Part shown: piece after piece, positions 1-8,628 of the stretch
Position numbering within the stretch: the first letter of the stretch is position 1
Layout of the letters: every line of letters begins with the position of its first letter
Assembly: GCF_016909155.1 (NCBI RefSeq)
Contig: NZ_JAFBFG010000015.1
Span: 1 to 64,000, forward strand
Direction: 5' to 3'
DNA: 64,000 nt
DNA from: Chryseomicrobium aureum
Lineage (GTDB): Bacteria; Bacillota; Bacilli; Bacillales_A; Planococcaceae
Made by a program: the position numbers and the translations under genes
Notes under the pieces: model-generated
What the model saw: only the letters and a program-made list of their open reading frames with translations
Database searches by the model: none
Told to the model about the DNA's origin: nothing

Positions 1-96
1 AAAGAAAATCTGCTTAAGAATATTTGTCTCCATAAAATCAAAATACCATGAACACTGGGCTCATGGCATCAAAAATTATATACTTTCTTATCTTTC

Positions 97-128
97 AAAA
101 AAAGCAGGTCCACTAGGGCCTGCTTTTT
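97..128 (-). terminator. Intrinsic terminator of the SDR gene
   Basis: A ten-base stem (AAAAAGCAGG with CCTGCTTTTT, at 99-108 and 119-128) is followed on the minus strand by a run of T residues. It lies just past the stop codon of the minus-strand dehydrogenase. Confidence 0.85.
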
Positions 129-133
129 GTCAA

Positions 134-859
134 TTATTGAGCTGTATACCCGCCGTCTACTACTAAACTTGAACCTGTCATGAAGCTTGAATCGTCAGAT
201 GCTAAGAACAATACTGCTTTCGCCATTTCGTCAGCTTGACCCAAACGCTTCATCGGTGTCATATCTTTCAAAACCGCTTTACTTTCTTCCGGAATGATTG
301 GTGTATCAATAAATCCAGGACATAATGCGTTCACACGAATGTTTTCAGCAGCATACTCAAGACCAATAGAACGTGTAAAGTTCACTACCCCACCTTTGGC
401 AGCATTGTAAGCAGCAGATCCCGGTGAACCGACCCAACCGTACATAGAAGCGGTATTTACAATGACGCCTCCATCCTGCTCTTTAAATGCACGAATTGCT
501 TCACGAGCAACCAAGAAAACGCCATCTAAATCGACAGCCACTGTCTTTCTCCACTCATCATACGATAAGTCGTGCGTCGGTGTAACACGACCAATTCCTG
601 CATTGTTAAAGACAACGTCTACTTTTCCATACGCTTCTTTTGCTTTTGTAAATACAGCTGTCACTTCTTTTTCACTCGTCACATCCGCTTTGATGAAAAT
701 TGCATCCGGCAATTCTTTAACAAACGCGGTACCTAAATCTTCTTGTAAATCAACTAGCACTAGCTTCGCTCCATGTTCACTAAATAACTTTGCGGTTGCG
801 GCACCAATTCCAGATGCTCCACCAGTAATTACGGCTACTTTTCCTTCTAGTTTTGCCAT
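134..859 (-). CDS. SDR family NAD(P)-dependent oxidoreductase
   Basis: A 241-residue classical short-chain dehydrogenase/reductase, a cytosolic Rossmann-fold enzyme that oxidises an alcohol or reduces a ketone with NAD(P). The sequence shows the cofactor motif TGGASGIG near residue 12, NNAG near residue 85, the catalytic Ser around residue 138, the YNAAK active-site motif near 151 and the usual C-terminal VVDGGYTAQ. Length is typical. The Asp in LVLVDLQ after beta-2 suggests a preference for NAD+. AAAGGAGGAG lies just before the ATG. It diverges from a TetR regulator with an operator-like repeat between them, so it is probably that regulator's target. Substrate unknown; closest annotations would be glucose-1-dehydrogenase-like or FabG-like. 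Confidence 0.93.
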   Translation of the reverse strand: MAKLEGKVAVITGGASGIGAATAKLFSEHGAKLVLVDLQEDLGTAFVKELPDAIFIKADVTSEKEVTAVFTKAKEAYGKVDVVFNNAGIGRVTPTHDLSYDEWRKTVAVDLDGVFLVAREAIRAFKEQDGGVIVNTASMYGWVGSPGSAAYNAAKGGVVNFTRSIGLEYAAENIRVNALCPGFIDTPIIPEESKAVLKDMTPMKRLGQADEMAKAVLFLASDDSSFMTGSSLVVDGGYTAQ

Positions 860-980
860 TTGTTACTCCTCCTTTAATGTGTGGTTGCGACGACTTAGCA
901 ATTGTGGGATGCTAAAGATACTGCTCTTGCTTTTAGTCTATAGGAAGCGATTTCAAAAGCACTCACTAGCTTTAAGTAAT

Positions 981-1017
981 GTGTCGAGAATATCGACACT
1001 TCCTTATCTTGTGTCGA
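981..1017. promoter_or_regulatory. Inverted-repeat operator between SDR and TetR genes
   Basis: GTGTCGA-N5-TCGACAC at 981-999 is a perfect seven-base inverted repeat, and a third copy of the half-site GTGTCGA sits at 1011-1017, just before the tetR ribosome site. Its place between two divergent genes is what is expected of a TetR operator. Binding by the adjacent regulator is inferred. Confidence 0.65.
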
Positions 1018-1030
1018 TTGGAGGAGAGGT

Positions 1031-1642
1031 ATGAAAGAAGATTCCGCAGCAGCTCGCAGAACGAAAAGAAACTTTCAATTAGCTCTGATGGAACTAGTTC
1101 ATGAAAGAGGATTCCATGCTGTCACTATTAAAGAACTTGTCGAGAAAACCGAATACAACCGTACCACTTTTTATCTCTATTACCATGATAAATACGAGTT
1201 GAGCGAATCCCTTTTGCGTGAGAAACTGACCGGTCTAGAAGTTGCAGTTGGTACCTCCTATTATTCTGGTCAATTGGTAGACACTAAGGAAATGGGCCAC
1301 GAATCGTTTAGCCTACTAACGTATATCCGAAAAGAACGATTATTTTTCGATTTGCTATTTGTTCCCGACACTTTACCCGGCTTGCTTCATGCCTTCCCAG
1401 AGACAATCGAACGGATTTATGATGAGCAATTTAGCTTTCAAACCATCGATCATCAACCAGTAAATATGAAGATTTTTAAGCGCTATATGGCAAATGGACT
1501 CTACGGGCTTATTCGCGAGTGGATTCAAAGTGGCTACGCGAAAGATGAGAACGAATTCATTCAGGATTTGATTGACTTAACGCGAACACACATTGCTTCT
1601 TACACATTTTTTGGACAAACAAAAAAGAACCAAGATTTATGA
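1031..1642 (+). CDS. TetR/AcrR family transcriptional regulator
   Basis: A 203-residue one-domain-plus-ligand-domain repressor. The N-terminal helix-turn-helix covers about residues 10-58 (KELVEKTEYNRTTFYLYYHD is the recognition region) and the remainder is a helical ligand and dimer domain of the type often labelled TetR_C. A GGAGGAGAGG site precedes the ATG. It is transcribed away from the SDR dehydrogenase, with a GTGTCGA inverted repeat in the shared upstream region, so it probably represses that gene and itself. The ligand cannot be read from the sequence. The stop codon lies inside the hairpin shared with the converging small membrane gene. Confidence 0.93.
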   Translation: MKEDSAAARRTKRNFQLALMELVHERGFHAVTIKELVEKTEYNRTTFYLYYHDKYELSESLLREKLTGLEVAVGTSYYSGQLVDTKEMGHESFSLLTYIRKERLFFDLLFVPDTLPGLLHAFPETIERIYDEQFSFQTIDHQPVNMKIFKRYMANGLYGLIREWIQSGYAKDENEFIQDLIDLTRTHIASYTFFGQTKKNQDL

Positions 1643-1654
1643 ACTTGGTTCTTT
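1622..1654. terminator. Bidirectional terminator
   Basis: AAAGAACCAAG and CTTGGTTCTTT form an eleven-base stem with A/T runs on both sides. It serves the converging tetR gene and small membrane gene; both stop codons lie within it. Confidence 0.8.
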
Positions 1655-1828
1655 CGGTAAAGAAATGCGATAGAGGTATAAACCAATGGCCGCTAACACT
1701 AGTGCAGGGAAATAAAGCGGTATGTGATAGATTGGGTCTATATCTTGCAAATACGGCCATCTTTGTACGCCTATAAACAATGCTATACTGAATACTAAAT
1801 AAATAGTTCCAAATACACGATTTTTCAT
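1637..1828 (-). CDS. Small two-helix membrane protein
   Basis: A 63-residue protein that appears to be two transmembrane helices (about residues 5-22 and 36-53) joined by a short loop containing QRWPYLQDIDPIYH. A longer reading with 16 extra residues is open, but AAGGAGTTCAGT sits directly before the ATG at 1828, so I take that start. No family is recognised and no function can be assigned. It converges on the tetR gene and diverges from the effector-binding protein at 1875. Confidence 0.6.
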   Translation of the reverse strand: MKNRVFGTIYLVFSIALFIGVQRWPYLQDIDPIYHIPLYFPALVLAAIGLYLYRISLPKEPSS

Positions 1829-1874
1829 ACTGAACTCCTTACTATACGTATTTATTTGAATGGAGGCTACATGC

Positions 1875-2318
1875 ATGCCAGCTCATAAAACACTGACAGT
1901 ACGTTCTCTTGTAACCAAACACAAAGGAATCTTCCAAGAGTATGCCACAGTTGTACCTGAAAAAGCACGGCTTTTTTTAGAAAAATTACACGATACCGAC
2001 TATCAATCCCATGTAGAGCTTGCTCTTTTCGAACCACAATCTACCGTCGATCAAGTAGAAGGCACATTTTTCGTAGGCATCCTTGTTTCTGAACAACCGC
2101 CACACCCGCCAGCAGGTATGGAGTATATGGAAATCACCCGTGATTATGCTTTTGCTAAAGGGACGATTGATGAAATCGGTGAGTTGCATGTGACACTCTC
2201 TAACTGGATGCTTGAAAATGAACTACAATTTGATTTGACTGGCTACATTATCGAAATGTACTTCCCTACTGATAAAGGCGAGGAAGTAGAAATCTACTTA
2301 CCGATCAAGACGAAATAA
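1875..2318 (+). CDS. GyrI-like / AraC effector-binding domain protein
   Basis: A 147-residue stand-alone protein resembling the GyrI-like small-molecule binding domain found at the C-terminus of AraC and MerR regulators (SOUL/GyrI superfamily). No DNA-binding domain is attached. Seen features are the two beta-alpha-beta repeats typical of the fold and a C-terminal segment ending in EVEIYLPIK, which is characteristic. An upstream in-frame ATG exists at 1860, but GGAGG at 1862-1866 places the real start at 1875. Such proteins bind or hydrolyse amphipathic small molecules; the ligand is unknown. It ends in a strong hairpin. Confidence 0.75.
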   Translation: MPAHKTLTVRSLVTKHKGIFQEYATVVPEKARLFLEKLHDTDYQSHVELALFEPQSTVDQVEGTFFVGILVSEQPPHPPAGMEYMEITRDYAFAKGTIDEIGELHVTLSNWMLENELQFDLTGYIIEMYFPTDKGEEVEIYLPIKTK

Positions 2319-2341
2319 CCCCTTCTAAGAAGGGGCTATTT
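2316..2341. terminator. Bidirectional terminator
   Basis: CCCCTTCT and AGAAGGGG form the stem core, flanked by A/T runs, between the effector-binding gene and the converging metallohydrolase gene. Confidence 0.8.
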
Positions 2342-3442
2342 TTATACAACAGGTCTCCACCAAGTTTTTGTTTCATACGCATCTAACGTTGCGACATCTA
2401 GTGTCTCTCCGATTTTGGGAATCACTACATGAGCACCTCGTTGTTTACCGAGCTCCATCATTTGTTCAGGTGGGTCATCCCACTTGTGGAATGCCAATGT
2501 AAAAGCTGCCCAATGAACCGGTAACACATGTTTCCCTTTTACATCCAAAAATGCCTGCATACTCTCATCAGGATGCATGTGGACACCCGGCCAGCGCTCA
2601 TCGTATTGTCCGCTTTCCATAATGACAAGATCAAACGGCCCATATCTGCGACCGATTTCTTCAAAATGTTTACCGTATCCACTGTCGCCACTATAGAAAA
2701 TCTTTGTATCTTCCCACTCAAAGACCCAAGAGCACCATAACGTTTCTCCGTAGTCGATACCTAAACGACCGGAAAAATGACGAGATGGGGCAGCTGTAAA
2801 GCGGATACCCTCTTCTTGTAAAGATTCCCACCAATCTAGTTCAAAAATGCGGTGTTTCGGCACTCCCCATCCTTCTAAACGATCACCAAGGCCTAGTGGT
2901 ACAAAAAACTTTCGCACGCGGTCCTTAATGTGCTGCAATGTGTCATAGTCTAGATGATCGTAATGGTCATGCGAATAGATGACGTAATCAATGTCCTCCA
3001 AACAATCAATATCGAACTCCTCTACAACTGGATATCGCATATCTTTTACTTTGAACGGGAGAGGTACTTTACCAAGCATTGGATCTACTAAAATCGTTTT
3101 ATTCTTCCACTCAATTAAAAAGCATGAGTGCCCTAACCAAGTGACGTGCGGTGTTTGCACATTGTCATGGCACGCAAACTTTACGGTCGGTAGTGGGTTC
3201 GCAGGATGTAAATCTGCTTTCCCTACAAAGTAATCTTTCGCTAGACTTTGAAGCGTTTCAAATCCGCCAGGTGATACAATCGGCGGGGTATTGCGAAACT
3301 TGCCATCTTTATAGTGCGGTAATTGTTCAAACTGTCTCTTTTGTTGTCGTGAGACACGCTTACCAAATGTCGGATTCGCTATTATATAAGCCGCAACTGC
3401 TGCTACTGCTGCACCTGCAATCCATCTTTTTTTGATCTGCAT
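2342..3442 (-). CDS. MBL-fold metallohydrolase, NAPE-PLD-like
   Basis: A 366-residue metallo-beta-lactamase-fold hydrolase resembling the N-acyl-phosphatidylethanolamine phospholipase D / UlaG-like branch. Metal ligands visible: the SHDHYDHLD motif (about residue 160), GDSGYGKH (about 255) and the later His in LPVHWAAF (about 310). The N-terminus has one hydrophobic segment (GAAVAAVAAYIIANP), so it is probably anchored in the membrane. A GTG at 3451 is in frame, but GAGGTG overlaps it and fits the ATG at 3442. It probably cleaves a phosphodiester or lactone bond in a lipid-like substrate; the true substrate is unknown. Confidence 0.88.
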   Translation of the reverse strand: MQIKKRWIAGAAVAAVAAYIIANPTFGKRVSRQQKRQFEQLPHYKDGKFRNTPPIVSPGGFETLQSLAKDYFVGKADLHPANPLPTVKFACHDNVQTPHVTWLGHSCFLIEWKNKTILVDPMLGKVPLPFKVKDMRYPVVEEFDIDCLEDIDYVIYSHDHYDHLDYDTLQHIKDRVRKFFVPLGLGDRLEGWGVPKHRIFELDWWESLQEEGIRFTAAPSRHFSGRLGIDYGETLWCSWVFEWEDTKIFYSGDSGYGKHFEEIGRRYGPFDLVIMESGQYDERWPGVHMHPDESMQAFLDVKGKHVLPVHWAAFTLAFHKWDDPPEQMMELGKQRGAHVVIPKIGETLDVATLDAYETKTWWRPVV

Positions 3443-3494
3443 ACCGTTCACCTCTTTCTACAGCATGAATTCCCGTAATTACTACAAAGTTAAA

Positions 3495-4160
3495 CTATGC
3501 CGTGATAATTTCCCAGCCCTGCTCTTTTGCATAGGCTTTCAAATCTGCATCCGGTTGAACGGCTACTGGATTTCCAACAAGTCCAAGTACGTCAATATCG
3601 TAAATACTGTCGCCGTATGCATAGCTCGCTTCCCAATCAACGTCGACTTCTTTCAAGTTGTCTTCGATGCGCACAATTTTTTGACGCTCATGGACATGCG
3701 ACAACTCTGTCACTTTCGTTAACATTCCGTTAGCCAGAGGTACTTCCGTTCCTAACTTGGCATCAATCGGTAAATCTCGAAGAACTTCCTCAAGCATAAT
3801 ATCAAATGCACCTGATATGACGAGCACACGGTGCCCTTGTTCATGGTGCCAATTCAAGCGGTCAATTACTTCTTGATTAAAGTCCCCTGACATTTCCTCG
3901 GCCATTTCTCGAAAATAGCTTCGTAATTCTGCTTCTGAAGCTCCTTCAAACGTTTTCAAATAAATTTCCATCGCTTTTTTGCGCATCGTTTTTTCCGGAG
4001 TCATTTTCATTTTATATAATAAATAAATGGGCATGAGCCGGCGCATAAACTTCTTGTACCGCTTGCCATACACGTCATGATTTTGAAGAAACCGCATCAG
4101 TAATGAGTAAGTTTCATATTTGTAAATCGTACGGTCAAAGTCAAACAAAGCCACTTTCAT
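3495..4160 (-). CDS. HAD-IB family phosphatase (SerB-like)
   Basis: A 221-residue haloacid dehalogenase-superfamily hydrolase of subfamily IB. Motif I is FDFDRT at residues 5-10 with the nucleophile and acid/base Asp pair, motif II is ISGAFD and motif IV is YGDSIYDIDVL. The alpha-helical cap lies between motifs I and II. The frame is open for 26 more codons upstream, but GGAGG eight bases before the ATG at 4160 fixes the start. Relatives include phosphoserine phosphatase and other small phosphomonoesterases; there is no pathway context, so the substrate is open. Confidence 0.87.
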   Translation of the reverse strand: MKVALFDFDRTIYKYETYSLLMRFLQNHDVYGKRYKKFMRRLMPIYLLYKMKMTPEKTMRKKAMEIYLKTFEGASEAELRSYFREMAEEMSGDFNQEVIDRLNWHHEQGHRVLVISGAFDIMLEEVLRDLPIDAKLGTEVPLANGMLTKVTELSHVHERQKIVRIEDNLKEVDVDWEASYAYGDSIYDIDVLGLVGNPVAVQPDADLKAYAKEQGWEIITA

Positions 4161-4220
4161 AAATCGTTCCTCCAAGTCCATTGCTGTTTCTTTTAGTGTA
4201 CAGGAATTTACTGAGAAATG

Positions 4221-4250
4221 AAAAAACGAAACCGACAAAATCGGTTTCGC
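4221..4250 (-). terminator. Terminator of the catE-like gene
   Basis: CGAAACCGA / TCGGTTTCG stem (4227-4235 and 4241-4249) followed on the minus strand by six T residues. Confidence 0.85.
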
Positions 4251-4256
4251 ACTGGA

Positions 4257-5105
4257 TCAATAGACGATATGAATTTCGTTTCCTGCAGCGTCTGCTGTGA
4301 TTAAGATATTCTCATTCCAGTCAACACGCGCACCAAAGGCTTGTAAACGTTCTGCAAGTTGCTGTTGTTTGTCAGCATCTTGCACATCGAGTGTATAGTG
4401 AACAAGGCCTGCTGAATGCTTCGCCGGTTGCGGAGCACCAACACCGTTCCAGACATTCAAACCGATATGGTGGTGGTAACGATTGTCTGAGATGAAGAGC
4501 GCTTGGTGACCATATCGTGTAACCACTTCAAAATCGAGACCTTGTGTGTAAAATGCTTCTGCGCGCCCAATGTCATCTACATGCAAATGAATATGCCCCA
4601 TGACAGTATCTGATGGCAGACCTGTCCATTCTTCTACAGTTTCTTTTGTTAATAGGTCTTCAAAGTTTAATGGGTCTACCGTCATTTCAACAGAGTCACC
4701 CTGCCAAGTCCACTCTTCTGGAAGGCGATCACGGTAGATTTCAATCCCATTTCCGTCTGGGTCGGCAAAGTATAATGCTTCGCTGACTAAGTGATCAGAA
4801 GAACCCAGCTGTACTCCTTGATTCACTAGATGGGGTACGATGCTAGCTAAAGATTGGCGTGTCGGAAGTAGGATAGCAAAGTGATATAAACCTGTTGTGC
4901 GTGGCTGTTTAGGAGTGACACGTTCTGGCTGAACAAGTGTCAAGAGCACGTCTCTTCCATTCGTTGTTAAGGTTGCGTCTGACTCGGTTTGACTTGCGAT
5001 TTGGAAACCGATGACCTGAGTATAAAAATCTAGGGAACGTTTTAAATCTGTAACATTGATTGCGACACTAGCTACAAAAGTGGTAGGTTTTTGATGAAAG
5101 TTCAT
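4257..5105 (-). CDS. catE: VOC family dioxygenase, CatE-like
   Basis: A 282-residue protein made of two vicinal-oxygen-chelate modules (about residues 8-125 and 165-282). Length and layout match catechol-2,3-dioxygenase CatE of Bacillus, which opens the ring of catechols and quinol derivatives using Fe(II). Candidate metal ligands are the His in MGHIHLHVDD, the His in SAGLVHYTLDV and the Glu in AGNEIHIVY. CatE belongs to the response to catechol and quinone electrophiles. The upstream region holds TTACTATT/AATAGTAA repeats that could bind a MarR/DUF24 repressor such as YodB or CatR. Other VOC enzymes share this layout, so the exact substrate is probable rather than certain. Confidence 0.8.
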   Translation of the reverse strand: MNFHQKPTTFVASVAINVTDLKRSLDFYTQVIGFQIASQTESDATLTTNGRDVLLTLVQPERVTPKQPRTTGLYHFAILLPTRQSLASIVPHLVNQGVQLGSSDHLVSEALYFADPDGNGIEIYRDRLPEEWTWQGDSVEMTVDPLNFEDLLTKETVEEWTGLPSDTVMGHIHLHVDDIGRAEAFYTQGLDFEVVTRYGHQALFISDNRYHHHIGLNVWNGVGAPQPAKHSAGLVHYTLDVQDADKQQQLAERLQAFGARVDWNENILITADAAGNEIHIVY

Positions 5106-5120
5106 GTAAATTCTCCTTAG

Positions 5121-5165
5121 TTACTATTTGTAACTTAGTTCATAATAGTAATTTAATAATGTCAA
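5121..5165 (-). promoter_or_regulatory. Candidate catE promoter and MarR/DUF24-type operator
   Basis: A TTGACA-like -35 lies at 5160-5165 (minus strand). Downstream are TTACTATT (5121-5128) and AATAGTAA (5144-5151), an exact eight-base inverted repeat, and within it TTAC-N5-GTAA at 5121-5133. Such TAC/GTA repeats are typical of the DUF24 repressors that control catE in Bacillus. No ideal -10 was found. Confidence 0.4.
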
Positions 5166-5183
5166 TACTTCTTGTACTAATCA

Positions 5184-5210
5184 AAAAAACCACTCCAGTA
5201 AGAAGTGGTT
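5184..5210 (-). terminator. Terminator of small membrane gene
   Basis: AACCACT / AGTGGTT stem (5188-5194, 5204-5210) followed on the minus strand by a T run; it overlaps the stop codon of the 63-residue membrane protein. Confidence 0.75.
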
Positions 5211-5400
5211 AAAAATTGTCACGCGTGGACTTCGGTCGATCTAATTTCATTGAAATTTCTTCGAGTACGCGTACTTTTGCGCGCTGCGTTTGAATGAGTT
5301 GCACCATGAACCAAATTACAAAACCAACGATGGCTAGTACAAATACTAAATAAAAAAGACCAAACAGACCAAATCCTACCGTCGTTATTCCTTGCATCAC
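5209..5400 (-). CDS. Small single-pass membrane protein
   Basis: A 62-63-residue protein with one long hydrophobic helix (about residues 8-33) followed by a charged, probably cytoplasmic tail (TQRAKVRVLEEISMKLDRP) likely to form a short coiled coil. GTG at 5400 and ATG at 5397 both sit 5-8 bases behind GGAGG, so either could start it. Such short helix-plus-basic-tail proteins are common near efflux pumps and envelope genes; no family name is certain. It lies just downstream of the RND pump gene but is separated from it by a terminator. Confidence 0.65.
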   Translation of the reverse strand: MMQGITTVGFGLFGLFYLVFVLAIVGFVIWFMVQLIQTQRAKVRVLEEISMKLDRPKSTRDNF

Positions 5401-5445
5401 TACCGCCTCCTTGAACAGATTTACGTTTCATAAACAAAATGGTTT

Positions 5446-5477
5446 CAAAAAAACCGACTCCCTAAAAAGGAAGTCGG
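5446..5477 (-). terminator. Terminator of the RND pump gene
   Basis: CCGACT / AGTCGG stem with A-rich flank giving a T run on the minus strand, placed right after the RND permease stop codon. Confidence 0.75.
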
Positions 5478-5483
5478 CCAGTT

Positions 5484-8400
5484 TCACTCTTCTGTATCTA
5501 CGAGTGATTTATTTTTTTGGAATTTGCGTAATACTTCATAAACAACTGGAACAACAATTAGCGTTAATAGGGTAGACGAGAACAACCCGCCAATTACAGT
5601 AATGGCTAAGTCTTGCGATACAAGACCGCCTCCACCGCTCGACAACGCCATTGGAACCATTGCTCCGATTGTCGCAATCGCCGTCATCAAGATTGGACGA
5701 AGACGAGTAGCTCCTGCTTCTAATAAAGCATCACGTACAGAGAGTCCTTCGCGTTCCATCTGGATAACACGGTCAACTAGTACAATCGCATTCGTGACAA
5801 CAATACCGATTAGCATTAGAAGACCCATCATAACAGAAACAGAGATGGTTTGCCCTGCAATAAAGAGCCCGGTAAAGGATCCGATTACTGCAAACGGAAG
5901 GGAGAACAGAATCGCAAATGGTGCGAGTCCACCACCGAACGTCACGACTAGAATAAAGTAGACAATCGCAATCGCTGCTGCCATCGCAATTCCAAGCTGC
6001 GTAAACGTTTCGTTGATGTCAGCAGTGACACCACCTGTCTCGACTTTCACACCCATCGGCAAGTCAAGCGCGTCAATGGCTTCTTGCGCATCAGCACTTG
6101 GGCCCGATACGTCATTACCAGCAATCGTACCTGATACGGAAGCGTAATATTCCCCTTCCGAACGACTCAACGTATTTTGTGTCGTCCCTTCTTCTACTTC
6201 TACCAGTTCTCCGATTGTCATTGTCGTACCCATAGCAGTCGGAATCGGTGTTTCAAGTAATTCTTCAAATGTCTCAGCAATTGCTGCTTCTTCACGCTGT
6301 ACAACAACATCCAAATCGCCATCATCTGTACGAATGGTTGTAATGACTTCATCCTGACCAGTCGATGATAAGGCCATTAGAATTTGCCCTGATGTTAATC
6401 CGTATTGTAAAACATTCTGCTGTTCAATACGTAAAACATTTTCCACATATGGATTTTCAGCATCTGAAGTGACTTCTTCTAACCCATCTACTTCCGTCAT
6501 GGCTTGTTCAACTTCTTCTACAGACGTTAGTAAATCATCTAAATCTTCACTATACAACGTATACGCGACTTCATTCGATGACATCATACCGCCACCCATA
6601 AAGTCTTGTTCGCTCCATTCGCCCGACTGATCGAGTTCCGATAAGTACGTCGTAATGTCATTTCGATACTCTTCAAACTCTTCTACTGAGATTGCATCGT
6701 CAAAGATTAAGTAAAGAAGCGCTCCGTCACTTCCTCCCGCCATCATGGCCGCCATATCAGCAGAAGAGGCATCCGTAATAGAGAGTTGAACGACATCAAT
6801 TTCATCACGTGTCAGCAACTCTTGTTCAACTTCTTCAATGTTCGCAACCGTCTCATCCTGCAATTCTCCCGCAGCTGGTGAGTACGTCACATACATCATT
6901 TTCTCCGTTTGAGAGCCTAAGAACGAGAAGCCGATCAACGGTGTCAGAGCAAGTGATCCAACAAGAAGTGCAACTGCAATGATGGAAGTGATCCATTTAT
7001 GATTCAATGCTTTTTCAAGTATACCTTTAAACCACAATGCTAATTTCCCGACTTCTTGATGGGAAGAAGCAGTCTTCTCTCCGTATAACTTTTTACGGAA
7101 TAAACTGTGCGACATCGCTGGAACAATAGAAATCGCTACAGCAAGAGATGCAAGAAGTGCAAAGGACATGGTTAGTGCAAACGGTAAGAACAACTCACCT
7201 ACCATACCTCCGACAAACACGAGTGGTGCAAATACCGCAATCGTAACAAGTGTGGAAGACAAGATCGGCTTGAACATCTCAATTGTTGCGGATTGAATGA
7301 GCTTTCTACCCGACAACTTCTCTTCTTTCAAATGCATGCGTCGGTAAATATTTTCTACAACGACTATGGAGTCATCGATGACTCGACCGATTGAAACCGT
7401 AATCGCTCCGAGTGTCATAATATTCAACGTGATATCTAACCAGTTTAATAAGAGTAATGCTACAAAAATTGAAACTGGAATGGAGACAATCGCAATCAAT
7501 GTGGAGCGGAAGTCGCGTAAGAAGATTAAAATAATCGCAACAGCAATCAATCCACCGATTAATGCTTTTTCAATCATGGCAAATACAGATTCTTCAATCG
7601 GCTCTCCCTGATCCAGTGTAATATCAATGACAAGACCATCTACTTCACTTTCAAATTCGGTCATCAATTCTTTCACAGCATTGACGACTGTGACCGTATT
7701 GGCTTCTTGCCCTTTCACCACTTGAATGGCAATCGCATCTTCCCCATTTGTGCGAGCAATCGACTCGACTTGACCGACAAGTTCGATCGTCGCTAGTTCA
7801 GAAAGCTCTACAAAAGGTGCTGGGTTCGTTTCTGAAGGCGTAACCGGAATGAGTAGTTCTTGCAGCTCTGCAAGAGTTGTGAGGGCACCGTCAATATAGA
7901 CAGCCTCTTCCCCTTCTTCAAACTCATACAAACCTAAAGAAACCGCTAAGTTACTCGCGTCTAACATTTGTTTGACGTCGTCTTCTGTCACTCCATATTG
8001 TTCAAGTGCTGCTTGATCATACGTCAAATGAATCTCTTCTATATGTTGTCCATTGACTGTAGCAGACGCCACACCATCGATTTTTTCAATCTCTGGCAAA
8101 ATAGAGTTTTCAACGCGCTCTGTTAATTCAACAATCGATTCCGATTCACTACTCACAGAAAGAGCAACGACTGGGAACATGTTTAAACTAATTGATAGAA
8201 TGGAAGGTGTTTCTACCTCTTCTGGTAATGTGACACCATCCAGAGCAGATTCAAGCTCTCGCTTTTTCTGGTCCATATCGACCCCGTATTCATATTCAAT
8301 CTGTACTTGGGATACATTCGCAGATGAATTTGAAAATACAGCTTTGACATCTTCTAAACTTTCAACAGCTTGCTCTAATGGAATGGAGACTTCATCCATT

Positions 8401-8579
8401 ACTTGTTCTGCAGTAGCGCCTGGATAGACTCCTGCTACTATCAAGTAAGGAATTGAAATATCCGGAATCGACTCCATTTTCATTTGTGTAGTTGAATAGA
8501 TTCCTGCAAAGGTTACAATTAGGGTAAGTAACCACACCGCAAATTTATTTTTTAAGACGAAACGTACGAAACCTTGCAC
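5484..8579 (-). CDS. swrC: RND efflux permease, SwrC/AcrB family
   Basis: A roughly 1031-residue resistance-nodulation-division proton-driven exporter. The first helix (NKFAVWLLTLIVTFAGIY) leads into a porter domain with the family motif PGATAEQVMDEVSIPLEQAV, then a block of helices with the charged GRVIDDSIVVVENI segment carrying the proton-relay Asp pair, and the layout repeats in the second half. Length and N-terminus match SwrC (YerP) of Bacillus, which exports surfactin-like lipopeptides and drugs. The frame is open to a GTG at 8615, but AAAGGGAG lies six bases before GTG 8579. It is divergent from a TetR gene with a TGACC-N4-GGTCA repeat between, as in the yerO-swrC pair. Confidence 0.93.
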   Translation of the reverse strand: MQGFVRFVLKNKFAVWLLTLIVTFAGIYSTTQMKMESIPDISIPYLIVAGVYPGATAEQVMDEVSIPLEQAVESLEDVKAVFSNSSANVSQVQIEYEYGVDMDQKKRELESALDGVTLPEEVETPSILSISLNMFPVVALSVSSESESIVELTERVENSILPEIEKIDGVASATVNGQHIEEIHLTYDQAALEQYGVTEDDVKQMLDASNLAVSLGLYEFEEGEEAVYIDGALTTLAELQELLIPVTPSETNPAPFVELSELATIELVGQVESIARTNGEDAIAIQVVKGQEANTVTVVNAVKELMTEFESEVDGLVIDITLDQGEPIEESVFAMIEKALIGGLIAVAIILIFLRDFRSTLIAIVSIPVSIFVALLLLNWLDITLNIMTLGAITVSIGRVIDDSIVVVENIYRRMHLKEEKLSGRKLIQSATIEMFKPILSSTLVTIAVFAPLVFVGGMVGELFLPFALTMSFALLASLAVAISIVPAMSHSLFRKKLYGEKTASSHQEVGKLALWFKGILEKALNHKWITSIIAVALLVGSLALTPLIGFSFLGSQTEKMMYVTYSPAAGELQDETVANIEEVEQELLTRDEIDVVQLSITDASSADMAAMMAGGSDGALLYLIFDDAISVEEFEEYRNDITTYLSELDQSGEWSEQDFMGGGMMSSNEVAYTLYSEDLDDLLTSVEEVEQAMTEVDGLEEVTSDAENPYVENVLRIEQQNVLQYGLTSGQILMALSSTGQDEVITTIRTDDGDLDVVVQREEAAIAETFEELLETPIPTAMGTTMTIGELVEVEEGTTQNTLSRSEGEYYASVSGTIAGNDVSGPSADAQEAIDALDLPMGVKVETGGVTADINETFTQLGIAMAAAIAIVYFILVVTFGGGLAPFAILFSLPFAVIGSFTGLFIAGQTISVSVMMGLLMLIGIVVTNAIVLVDRVIQMEREGLSVRDALLEAGATRLRPILMTAIATIGAMVPMALSSGGGGLVSQDLAITVIGGLFSSTLLTLIVVPVVYEVLRKFQKNKSLVDTEE

Positions 8580-8628
8580 AACGAACTCCCTTTCTTTTTG
8601 ACGAATTTCAATCACTACTTTATACTAA

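Noticed and set aside
46-67. Hairpin CCATGA/TCATGG near the left edge
   Set aside because: Only six pairs with a long loop and no T run; may belong to a gene outside the window but cannot be supported.
462-1034. Long open frame opposite the SDR gene (190 codons, plus strand)
   Set aside because: It is antisense to a clear dehydrogenase gene, crosses the divergent promoter region and shows low-complexity Ser/Thr/Ala-rich sequence; a shadow frame.
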